DNA from: DATKMS01 sp041497995
GTDB lineage: Bacteria > Desulfobacterota > Binatia > HRBIN30
Assembly (NCBI GenBank): GCA_041497995.1
Contig: JBGQHM010000036.1
Location: 1-29,246, forward strand
Direction of reading: 5' to 3'
DNA length: 29,246 nt
Shown here: positions 1 to 7,532 of the stretch, one piece after another
Position numbering within the stretch: the stretch's first letter is position 1
Layout: every line of letters starts with the position of its first letter
Made by a program: the position numbers and the translations under genes
The notes under the pieces: model-generated
What the model was told of the DNA's origin: nothing
Databases searched by the model: none
What the model saw: the letters and a program-made list of their open reading frames with translations, nothing else

Positions 1-2
1 CC

Positions 3-851
3 TACGCGGAGATGGTCAAGGCGATTCGTCAGCACGGCTGCATCCCGATGGCCACCCCCTTTGATGAATCGTCCGTCGAGCTGTGTGTTGCCCTCGGCCT
101 GCCGATCATCAAGATCGCCAGCTCCGATATCAACGACTGGCCACTGATCGAGGCAGTGACCAAGACTCGCAGGCCGACGATCGTCTCCACCGGCGGATCG
201 TCGCTCAAGGATCTCGACGACCTCGTGACGTTCTTCGAGAACCGTAACATCCCGCTGGCCATCAATCACTGCGTGTCGCTGTACCCGTCAGAGAAGAACG
301 AACTGGAGTTGCACCAGGTCGACTTTCTGAAGAGCCGGTACCCTAACCATGTCATCGGCTTCTCGACGCACGAATACCAAGACTGGACGGCGTCGATCAC
401 GATTGCCTACGCGAAAGGGGCGCGGACGTTCGAGCGACACATCGACATCGATGGCGACGGCCGTGAGGTGTCACCGTATTGCAGTCGTCCCGAGCAGGTC
501 GACGCCTGGTTCAAGGCCTGGAAGCAGGCACGCGAGATGTGTGGATCGCCCGGGATTCAAAGGCGCGCCCCGTCACGCAAGGAGATCGTGTATCTGGATG
601 GCCTGGTTCGCGGCGCCTATGCCAAGCGCGACCTGCCTGCAGGACACGTGCTACAGCACGAATCGCTGGACGAGGATGTCTACCTGGCGATTCCTCTGCA
701 AAAGGGCCAACTGTCGTGTCGCGAGCTGATGTCGGGGGAACTGTTGCTGAAGCCGGTGCAGAAGGACGCCCCCATCATGGTGGACGACATCGATAGCCCC
801 TATGCGTATAACCAAGAGCTCAAGCAGTTGATCTACGATCGCGGGCTGTGA
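3..851 (+). CDS. NeuB/SpsE-family sialic-acid-type synthase, 5' end cut by window edge
   Basis: This family condenses phosphoenolpyruvate with an N-acetylated sugar to give a nonulosonic acid such as neuraminic, legionaminic or pseudaminic acid, in the cytoplasm, for surface glycans. About 282 residues are visible. The reading frame is open to the left edge, and family members are usually about 340-350 residues, so some 60 N-terminal residues lie outside the window. Numbering from the ATG at 12, the barrel motifs are KIASSDINDWPLI (34-46), STGGSS (59-64), NHCVSLYPS (85-93), GFSTHEYQ (116-123) and ERHIDID (141-147, family EKHFTLD). A C-terminal SAF/antifreeze-like domain spans about 200-262. 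GFSTHEYQ and ERHIDID differ slightly from classical NeuB (GYSDHT), so the exact sugar substrate is uncertain. The stop overlaps the end of the convergent phosphatase gene by 19 bases. Family is fairly certain; product sugar is not. Confidence 0.85.
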   Translation, partial: YAEMVKAIRQHGCIPMATPFDESSVELCVALGLPIIKIASSDINDWPLIEAVTKTRRPTIVSTGGSSLKDLDDLVTFFENRNIPLAINHCVSLYPSEKNELELHQVDFLKSRYPNHVIGFSTHEYQDWTASITIAYAKGARTFERHIDIDGDGREVSPYCSRPEQVDAWFKAWKQAREMCGSPGIQRRAPSRKEIVYLDGLVRGAYAKRDLPAGHVLQHESLDEDVYLAIPLQKGQLSCRELMSGELLLKPVQKDAPIMVDDIDSPYAYNQELKQLIYDRGL

Positions 852-1510
852 GCGCGGGCGCCCAGACGACGCAGTAGCGACGGCAAGCCCTCAAAGCGCT
901 CGCACACCTCAATCTCCGGCAGGTTCGCCTCGAGATCAGGCCAGCCGTAGCCGCCGCGAAACGCTATGAAGTATAGGCCGCAAGCATGCGCGGCGCGGGC
1001 ATCCTCTAGCGTATCGCCCATCAACACCGTCCGAGCGCGGTCGACACGATGCTCTGCAACGAGCAGAGCGGTTGCCTCAGCCTTCGAAGCGAACGGCGGC
1101 GTGCGCGAATCCACCGACTGGTTGGCTGTTAGGAACGGCCGCAGCCCGCAATGGTGCACGATGCGCTGCATAGCGACGCTCGGCTTATTGGTTACGACGA
1201 AGCATCGTATGCCGTCCCCGGTCAGCGCTGCGAGCGCTGCCAGTACATCGGGGAACACCACCGTCTTCTGCCAACCTTCGGCGTCATAGCTGGCTCGAAA
1301 ATGATAGACGAGAGCGTCGAGTAGGGCCGGGTCCGCCGCGGGCAGCGCTCGGTGAAACATCTCGCGAATTGGCGGTCCGATGAGCCGCAGTAGCGACGGA
1401 CACGGCATGCCCGGTTGCACTGCGTCCCACGCGGCACGGGTGGAATACTCAACCCCTGGCAACGAGTCGACGAGCGTGCCATCTAGGTCGAAGATGACAT
1501 TGTCGATCAT
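833..1510 (-). CDS. HAD-superfamily phosphatase (phosphoglycolate phosphatase-like)
   Basis: A 225-residue HAD hydrolase with all four motifs: DLDGT (nucleophile D8, D10), T107 in VVTNK, K143, and GDTLED (D166, D170). The helical cap inserted after motif I, about residues 15-85, matches the Gph/PGP subclass. It should remove a phosphate from a small sugar phosphate or related metabolite in the cytoplasm; the substrate cannot be read from sequence. It starts 17 bases after the rfbH stop on the same strand and is probably co-transcribed with it, which suggests a role in sugar precursor supply, for example dephosphorylating an intermediate. That role is inferred. Its 3' end overlaps the sialic-acid-type synthase by 19 bases in convergent orientation. 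Confidence 0.85.
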   Translation of the reverse strand: MIDNVIFDLDGTLVDSLPGVEYSTRAAWDAVQPGMPCPSLLRLIGPPIREMFHRALPAADPALLDALVYHFRASYDAEGWQKTVVFPDVLAALAALTGDGIRCFVVTNKPSVAMQRIVHHCGLRPFLTANQSVDSRTPPFASKAEATALLVAEHRVDRARTVLMGDTLEDARAAHACGLYFIAFRGGYGWPDLEANLPEIEVCERFEGLPSLLRRLGARAHSPRS

Positions 1511-1527
1511 ACGTCGGAGGATCGGCG

Positions 1528-2931
1528 CTATCGTTGCGCCCGCACTCCCGCCTCAAGCTGCTCCAGCATGTAGGCGATACGCGCAGCATCGAGTGCGGGA
1601 TGCACACCGATCCAGAAGGTACGCCTGAGAATTTCGTCCGAGGCCGTGAGCTCTCCATGTATCCGATACTCTACGTTGCTGTACGCTGGCTGTCTGGTGA
1701 GGTTACTTCCGAACAACAGCCGCGTGCCAACCTTGTGTTCTTCCAGGAAGACGACGAGACGTTCACGCTCGATTCCCTGTGCGCAGTGTAGCGGGAAGCC
1801 GAACCAGCTGGGCTGAGTACCCGGCGTCGGCTCTACCGGGATGAGCCCATCCCGAAGGACCGGAGAGTGCCTCACGCCGGCGTAGAGCGCTTGCCAATTC
1901 CCCCGGCGTGCGGCGATGAACCCGTCCAGCTTCTGGAGCTGTGACAGGCCAACGGCCGCCTGCATATCGGTCATTTTGAGATTGTACCCGATATTGGAAT
2001 ACGTGTACTTGTGATCGTATCCCAGCGGCAAGCTGCCCAGTTGCCACTGGAAGCGTTTCCCACAGGTATTGTCTTTGCCGGGGTCACACCAACAGTCGCG
2101 CCCCCAATCGCGGATACTCTCCGCTGCGCGCTTCAAGCGGCCGTCCCGCGGAATCACTGCGCCGCCTTCGCCGGTTGTGATGTGATGCGCCGGATAGAAG
2201 CTGAGGGTTGCGAACTCTCCGAATGAACCGACTGGGGCTTCTCCGCCCGCGTCGACGTAGATTGATGCGCCGAGCGCGTCACAGCAGTCTTCGATCAGAT
2301 AGAGGCCCTCGTCCCGGCACCACTTGGCCAACACGTCGGCGCGATACGGATTACCCAGCGTGTGCGCCATAACCACCGCCCGGGTTTTCGGCGTCTTCGC
2401 TGCCATTACTACTTCCGGCAACGCGTTGAGCGTTCGAAAGTCGACGTCCACAAACACCGGAACCCACTGGTTCTGGACAATCGGATTCAGGGTGGTGGGA
2501 AATCCGGCCGCGACCGTGATGACCTCAGCCCCCTTCTCGACGGGACGCCCACCGAATTCCTTGAGCATCGAAGATCCCAGCGCACTCACAGCCACCAGGT
2601 TGGCGCTCGATCCGCTGTTCACCAGCAGGGCGGGGGTTTTGCGGCCCATTCGCAAGGGAAGTTCTGCTTCCAACTCGTGCGCATAGCGTCCGGCGGTCAG
2701 CCACAGGTCGAGCGAGGCGTCGATCAGGTGCGCGAGGTCCTCGGCGTCAAGGACCTTGGTAGTGACGGGAATGTATGTCGTGCCCGCAACAAACGGCTGC
2801 GGGCCGTGTGCAAGTTGGAAGAACTGACGCGATGCATCGAGGATACGCTGGCGTGCGACGGCGGCAGGGGCGTCGAAACCTGAGCTGGCGAGCGGCAGCA
2901 CCATGAAACGCAGCATATCCGTGACGTGCAA
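1528..2931 (-). CDS. rfbH: CDP-6-deoxy-4-keto-hexulose 3-dehydrase (E1), RfbH
   Basis: PMP/PLP-dependent, [2Fe-2S] DegT/StrS-fold enzyme that removes the C3 hydroxyl of CDP-4-keto-6-deoxy-D-glucose on the way to CDP-3,6-dideoxyhexoses (abequose, paratose, tyvelose, ascarylose). The marker is SFYPAHHITTGEGGAV (244-259), in which histidine replaces the Schiff-base lysine of ordinary aminotransferases. Iron-sulfur ligands appear as C217, C280, C282 and C290; the last three fit C-X1-C-X7-C exactly. KYTYSNIGYNLKMTDMQAA and the VGTRLLFGSNLTRQP motif are also typical. Length is close to the 437 residues of Yersinia E1. The first start is TTG at 2931; ATG codons at 2916 and 2904 are alternatives, none with a clear Shine-Dalgarno sequence. 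It lies between the membrane protein (90 bases upstream) and the phosphatase. E1 needs an E3 reductase, which is not in the window. Confidence 0.95.
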   Translation of the reverse strand: MHVTDMLRFMVLPLASSGFDAPAAVARQRILDASRQFFQLAHGPQPFVAGTTYIPVTTKVLDAEDLAHLIDASLDLWLTAGRYAHELEAELPLRMGRKTPALLVNSGSSANLVAVSALGSSMLKEFGGRPVEKGAEVITVAAGFPTTLNPIVQNQWVPVFVDVDFRTLNALPEVVMAAKTPKTRAVVMAHTLGNPYRADVLAKWCRDEGLYLIEDCCDALGASIYVDAGGEAPVGSFGEFATLSFYPAHHITTGEGGAVIPRDGRLKRAAESIRDWGRDCWCDPGKDNTCGKRFQWQLGSLPLGYDHKYTYSNIGYNLKMTDMQAAVGLSQLQKLDGFIAARRGNWQALYAGVRHSPVLRDGLIPVEPTPGTQPSWFGFPLHCAQGIERERLVVFLEEHKVGTRLLFGSNLTRQPAYSNVEYRIHGELTASDEILRRTFWIGVHPALDAARIAYMLEQLEAGVRAQR

Positions 2932-3021
2932 ACATCTGCAAGCAGCATATCGCGCGATAGGTGCGTCTCACGAGCACGGCGCCATCCGCTATTCCCCATG
3001 GCGCGGGGCCGGAGGCGGCTC

Positions 3022-5220
3022 TCAAGGTGGGGCGGCCCTGGTCCAAGTCTCAAACTGAGTCGGAAACGAAGGGTACTTGACCGGAAACGCCGCGATCTTC
3101 TGAAAGCCGTGGCTTTGCAATTTGGCTTGAAAGGTTGGCGTGAACGAACCGAAGAGCGTCGTCACTCTGTCATCCAGGAACACGTTCACTGCCAAGTCCA
3201 TCTGGCTCAGGAGGATCAGGGAGCCAGGGTGGGAAAAAGGGAATATATTCTCCACCCCTGCGCGAATCGCAAAAAGGTGTCCGTACGGGAAGACGATCCC
3301 AACCTTCTCCGATGGTTGCGTCCGCCGTCGTATTTCGGACGTGATGGTGTCTTCGACACCCCGCCACAGTCCGGCCGACGCCTGCATCCGGCGCCATTGC
3401 CGCACTGGGCTTCGCAGGTGAGTGAGATCTGCGTAACCGATCGCGCAATGAGCAAAGAGCAGCACGGCGGGCACGCACAAAAGCGCCACCTGTGTTCGCT
3501 GGCGAGTATGCAGCGCCAGCCTCAGCTGTTGGAAGCTTTCCCAGCACAGCAGCAGGAGACAGAACGCCCACGGCCAAAACACCACGACGAGCGAATGCGG
3601 ATGCGAGCGCCCGACATAGTACGCACCAACCCCACACCCGAAAATGGCGCCGTAGACCATCATCGCCGGGGACGCCGGCGATGTCGCCCAGCTGCGCGTC
3701 AGTAACAGAATGACCCCCGTAACGAGCGCCGCCATGAAAGTGGCGTAAATTAGTAAGTGGATTCCGGTCGCAGGCATCGCGATCAGGTAGAAACCATAGC
3801 GTGTGAAGATCTGCTGATACGATAGGACTAGCGCTGCCTGCGGCAGACGACCGCTCCGCAGGAGGGTAGTGAAAGAGAACGCACCGATCACTACGCCCAG
3901 TGCCGCTACACTCAGCAAGCCAATCTGCGCGGCGTGGCGGAGGACTGAGCGGCTATCGGCACTCCTCGCAAGCACGACCGCGGCTGCACACCCGACGAGC
4001 GCAGACACACCAAAGTCTAGATTGTTGACGGCGGCTAGCGCAGCAACCAGAAACAGCACGACTGTCTTCCGCCTCTCGGGAGCGACGACGCTTGCCGCTG
4101 TCAGCACCATCACGAACGCCGGCAACACGAATCGGATTGGAGCGATTGCGTAATAGTTGAAGAGGTTTGCCGGCAGGTCATGGCGCTCCAAGGCCGAGTA
4201 CACCGCCATCCCAACCAGCCCCGCATAGAGCAGAAGCGCAGACCAGGGGTTTCCAGTCACTATTTTGAAAGTCCAATAGCAGCATAACAGACCTGCTCCG
4301 GACAGAATCGTCATGGCTAGGCTGAATGTAGTCGTCGAGATTCCCGTGGCCGAGAACACTGGCAGCATGAGGTAGGGCAGCAGCAAGCTGTACTGGGGAT
4401 AGAAATCGCCTAACGGTGAGCGTCCGTTTAACACCGCTGCAAACTCACCAAGTGTGTACGGCAGATGAACCACGACGGTATAGGGGCCCATTTCAACGCT
4501 GTTGGAGGTCAGAACCGACGGCAGCAGAGCGATTGCAGTCAGCACGATCGCGCCACAGAGGGCGGTGGCCCGTAGGATGCGTGGTTCGCGGGCGAGAAAA
4601 GCGCCGACGGACGACCGCATCGTGCGCGTCCACCCAGCAGCCACCGAGGCGGCGGATAGAATGATCACGATGCCCGCTAGAGATAGGGTCCACGCCAGGA
4701 AGAAGGGCGTGAAGTACGCGTAGACCGAACTGATCTGCGTGACCCACATTCGGACGGCAAAGACCACTAAGCCAATTTGAGCGAGCCCGGCGATCGATTG
4801 TAGCGCGATCACAACTCCCGGGCGGCGTTGCAGCCTGGAGCCGAGCCCTCTGATCCCCAGCGCACTAGCGAGTAGGACAGCCGGAACAATGCTTATGGCA
4901 AGGACGTACGCGGTCTGTTCCACGGGTTCAGGGGCCAGTTCGCGCCGCGCTTCCGGCACGAAGAGGCCGGCAGCCGTGGTAAGCTTCGCGGGCGCAACAG
5001 CGGGCGCCAGGCGCGTTGCGACGTAGTACAGGCACAGAGCTGCCGGGATAGTCGCCACCCAACCCGCAACCAGCCAACTCACTGGGCGGGCGACGGACGC
5101 AGCGGGCAGAATCCGCGATGCCACTCTGCCTTTCTTCTGCTCCTTCAGCAGCTCTCTTGGGTGATGTCTTCCGACAGCCTGCCCACTGCTGGTATTCCGC
5201 TGCTTCCGCTTTCGTTCCAT
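3022..5220 (-). CDS. Large multi-pass membrane protein, probable GT-C-type glycosyltransferase
   Basis: A 732-residue inner-membrane protein with a short basic cytoplasmic N-terminus (MERKRKQR), roughly a dozen or more hydrophobic segments between residues 45 and 580, and a soluble C-terminal part of about 130 residues. The stretch LGEFAAVLNGRSPLGDF followed by YPQYSLLLPYLMLP (about 253-282) resembles the acidic loop and following helix of PMT/ArnT-like enzymes, which use lipid-linked sugar donors on the periplasmic side. No complete family signature is visible, so the assignment rests on topology, that loop, and context: it sits head to head with rfbF and upstream of rfbH. It could instead be an O-antigen polymerase or another polysaccharide membrane protein. 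ATG start at 5220. Confidence 0.65.
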   Translation of the reverse strand: MERKRKQRNTSSGQAVGRHHPRELLKEQKKGRVASRILPAASVARPVSWLVAGWVATIPAALCLYYVATRLAPAVAPAKLTTAAGLFVPEARRELAPEPVEQTAYVLAISIVPAVLLASALGIRGLGSRLQRRPGVVIALQSIAGLAQIGLVVFAVRMWVTQISSVYAYFTPFFLAWTLSLAGIVIILSAASVAAGWTRTMRSSVGAFLAREPRILRATALCGAIVLTAIALLPSVLTSNSVEMGPYTVVVHLPYTLGEFAAVLNGRSPLGDFYPQYSLLLPYLMLPVFSATGISTTTFSLAMTILSGAGLLCCYWTFKIVTGNPWSALLLYAGLVGMAVYSALERHDLPANLFNYYAIAPIRFVLPAFVMVLTAASVVAPERRKTVVLFLVAALAAVNNLDFGVSALVGCAAAVVLARSADSRSVLRHAAQIGLLSVAALGVVIGAFSFTTLLRSGRLPQAALVLSYQQIFTRYGFYLIAMPATGIHLLIYATFMAALVTGVILLLTRSWATSPASPAMMVYGAIFGCGVGAYYVGRSHPHSLVVVFWPWAFCLLLLCWESFQQLRLALHTRQRTQVALLCVPAVLLFAHCAIGYADLTHLRSPVRQWRRMQASAGLWRGVEDTITSEIRRRTQPSEKVGIVFPYGHLFAIRAGVENIFPFSHPGSLILLSQMDLAVNVFLDDRVTTLFGSFTPTFQAKLQSHGFQKIAAFPVKYPSFPTQFETWTRAAPP

Positions 5221-5594
5221 TGCTGCGCGATTCGCGGGTTTCAGTCTGTGGGTGCGGTCCGTGCGTCGTGATTGCGGAATGCGTCGAGTTGCGCAAGTTC
5301 AGAGGGCAGCTTTTTTTCTGCGCGGTACCCGTACCATACCTGGGTCTTTCGCAACAACCTCACAACGACACCGTCCAGCATACATCGAGGCTGCCGCGAC
5401 GTGGCCGGCCTGAAGCGCCGGCGCAACTCATGCTCGCCGTGCCTTGAACCGCTACATCGCGGGTGAGCGCGCCGCCGGGAGAGCTCGCATGCTTGACACA
5501 AGCGCTGACAAGGTCATATACGCGGCTTAGCCTGCAATGGACTTCGGTTGAGAGTGGAGGGCAAGCTGTCGCGGCAGGCGCGCAAGAGATCTCG
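5221..5594. promoter_or_regulatory. Divergent intergenic region between membrane protein and rfbF
   Basis: This 374-base gap separates two genes pointing away from each other and must hold both promoters. The only convincing signal is the plus-strand promoter at 5493-5522. A run of seven T at 5311-5317 is flanked by a short GCAG/CTGC pairing and does not look like a real terminator. A GTG-initiated extension of rfbF begins at 5463, but it would place that promoter inside the coding region and adds residues not found in the family. I see no RNA gene or other coding sequence. Confidence 0.6.
5493..5522 (+). promoter_or_regulatory. Candidate sigma70-type promoter for rfbF-rfbG
   Basis: A perfect TTGACA (5493-5498) is followed after 18 bases by TATACG (5517-5522). 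Transcription would begin near 5529 and leave a leader of about 65 bases before the rfbF ATG at 5595. In this GC-rich context an exact -35 box is notable. Not tested experimentally. Confidence 0.5.
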
Positions 5595-6392
5595 ATGAAG
5601 GCAGTGATCCTCTGCGGAGGCCAGGGCACTCGGATACGGGATGTCAATGAAGTGCTCCCGAAGCCGATGCTACCGATCGGCGGGAAGCCCGTGGTGTGGC
5701 ACATCATGAAGGGCTATGCGACGTACGGCATCAAGGACTTCGTCCTTTGTCTGGGATACAAAGGCTGGTTGATCAAAGAGTTCTTTCTCAACTATCGCGC
5801 CATGACGGCCGACGTCACCGTCCACCTCGGGCAGCATGCCGCTGTGCAGGTGGACGATGGGCAGATCGAAGAAGACTGGCAGGTGACGCTCGCCGAGACG
5901 GGCGAGTCCACGCAGACCGGCGCGCGTGTTGCGGCGATCCGCCGTTATGTCGACAAGGACGACATGTTCTGCCTGACCTATGGTGACGGCGTATCGGATG
6001 TGAACGTCGCGGAGCTGATCCAGTTCCACAACGCACACGGCAAGGTCGCCACCGTCACCGCCGTGCGTCCGCAAGGTCGCTTCGGCGAGATCCGCACCAA
6101 CGAGGGAGCCGTGTGGGAGTTCAACGAAAAGCCGCAGGCTGCCGCGGGACTCATCAATGGGGGGTTCTTCGTGTTGGACGCGCGTCGCATCTGGGACTAT
6201 GTGGACACCGATCCGGAGTGTGCGTTCGAGCGGGAACCGTTGCAGCGGCTCGCCAGTGACGGACAGCTAATGGCGTTCGAGCATCGTGGCTTCTGGCAGC
6301 CTATGGATACGCTGCGTGAGTACACGCTGCTCAACGACCTGTGGGCGGGCGGGGCGGCTCCCTGGAAGACGTGGTCTACGCGCCGCTCCTGA
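5595..6392 (+). CDS. rfbF: Glucose-1-phosphate cytidylyltransferase, RfbF
   Basis: Makes CDP-glucose from CTP and glucose 1-phosphate, the first committed step toward CDP-3,6-dideoxyhexoses, in the cytoplasm. The N-terminus MKAVILCGGQGTR with LPKPMLPIGGKP is the sugar nucleotidyltransferase signature. GYKGWLIKEFF, LTYGDGVSDV and FNEKPQ are characteristic of the RfbF branch. The product is 265 residues, close to the usual 257. ATG 5595 is chosen because homology begins there and because the promoter lies just upstream; the frame is open back to a GTG at 5463. The rfbG start follows 8 bases after the stop, so the two are almost certainly one transcript. Confidence 0.95.
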   Translation: MKAVILCGGQGTRIRDVNEVLPKPMLPIGGKPVVWHIMKGYATYGIKDFVLCLGYKGWLIKEFFLNYRAMTADVTVHLGQHAAVQVDDGQIEEDWQVTLAETGESTQTGARVAAIRRYVDKDDMFCLTYGDGVSDVNVAELIQFHNAHGKVATVTAVRPQGRFGEIRTNEGAVWEFNEKPQAAAGLINGGFFVLDARRIWDYVDTDPECAFEREPLQRLASDGQLMAFEHRGFWQPMDTLREYTLLNDLWAGGAAPWKTWSTRRS

Positions 6393-6400
6393 GCATGTAG

Positions 6401-7516
6401 ATGCTGAGCCTCGGCGACATCCGCGCGGCGTACAGCGGTCGGCGGGTTCTGGTGACCGGCCACACCGGCTTCAAAGGATCGTGGCTGGTTCTGTGGCTCA
6501 GCGAGCTCGGAGCCAGCGTCACTGGCTACGCACTGGCACCACTCACCGAGCCGGCTGTGTTTGACGACATCGGCATTGCAGAGCGCTGTCGCCACGTCAT
6601 CGGCGACGTGCGTGATGGTGATCACCTCTCCCGCATTATCGGCGAGACGAACCCGGATGTCGTGTTCCACCTCGCTGCGCAGTCCCTGGTGCGGGCGAGT
6701 TACGAGCAGCCGCTGGAGACTCTGTCGACGAACGTGATGGGTACCGCACAGGTGTTGGAGGCGGTGCGGCAGCACCAGCGGGCTTGCGCGGTGGTCGTGG
6801 TGACCAGCGACAAATGTTACGAGAACCGCGAATGGGTGTACGGGTATCGCGAGTCCGATCCGATGGGCGGGCACGACGTCTACTCGATGAGCAAGGGGGC
6901 CACCGAGCTGCTGGTGAACAGTTATCGGCGTAGTTTCTTTGAGCCAGACCGATTGTCCGAGCACGGGGTCGCGCTCGCCTCGGCGCGCGCCGGCAATGTC
7001 ATCGGCGGGGGGGATTGGGCCAAAGATCGTCTGGTACCCGATGTGATGCGTGCCCTCTGCGTCGGCCGACGTGCTGCGATTCGCAATGCGCGCTCCGTGC
7101 GTCCCTGGCAGCACGTGCTCGAACCTTTGTCCGGGTACTTGGTCCTCGGCGCCCGGTTGTCAGGTGCGGCGGCGCACGATCCCGCGCCCTTCTGCACGGC
7201 GTGGAACTTCGGACCTGCAATCGAGAACACGCAGCCCGTGGCGCAACTGGTCGATGCGCTGATCGAGGCGTGGGGTGAGGGTGGCTGGGAGGACGCCTCG
7301 GAGTCCGAAAGCCCACACGAAGCCGGCATGCTGCGCCTCGCCATCGAGAAGGCCTGCACGCAGCTAGGATGGACACCGCGCTGGGGCTTGCCGGAGACTG
7401 TGCAGCACACTGCCGCGTGGTATCGCGCCCATCACGATGGGCTGCGCGCTACCGCCTTGCGCGAGCTGACCTTGAAGCAGATTCGCGACTACTCGGCAGC
7501 GCAATTCGGCGGTTGA
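6401..7516 (+). CDS. rfbG: CDP-glucose 4,6-dehydratase, RfbG
   Basis: Short-chain dehydrogenase/reductase that converts CDP-glucose to CDP-4-keto-6-deoxy-D-glucose, the substrate of RfbH. The Rossmann motif is VTGHTGFKGSW (18-28). The active site shows TSDKCYEN (135-142) and the Y161-x3-K165 pair in VYSMSKGA. NVIGGGDWAKDRLVPD and RPWQHVLEPLSGYL are strongly typical of this enzyme. The 371 residues match the family. It follows rfbF by 8 bases, with no obvious Shine-Dalgarno sequence, which hints at translational coupling. Its 3' end is 16 bases from the end of the convergent glycosyltransferase gene. Confidence 0.95.
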   Translation: MLSLGDIRAAYSGRRVLVTGHTGFKGSWLVLWLSELGASVTGYALAPLTEPAVFDDIGIAERCRHVIGDVRDGDHLSRIIGETNPDVVFHLAAQSLVRASYEQPLETLSTNVMGTAQVLEAVRQHQRACAVVVVTSDKCYENREWVYGYRESDPMGGHDVYSMSKGATELLVNSYRRSFFEPDRLSEHGVALASARAGNVIGGGDWAKDRLVPDVMRALCVGRRAAIRNARSVRPWQHVLEPLSGYLVLGARLSGAAAHDPAPFCTAWNFGPAIENTQPVAQLVDALIEAWGEGGWEDASESESPHEAGMLRLAIEKACTQLGWTPRWGLPETVQHTAAWYRAHHDGLRATALRELTLKQIRDYSAAQFGG

Positions 7517-7532
7517 CGTAACCCTGCTGGAC

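Noticed and set aside
5311..5317. T7 run as an intrinsic terminator
   Set aside because: There is only a four-base stem around it, and it lies between divergent genes where no transcript should end.
5463..5594. Upstream GTG extension of rfbF
   Set aside because: It adds 44 residues unlike the family and would contain the TTGACA/TATACG promoter; homology begins at ATG 5595.
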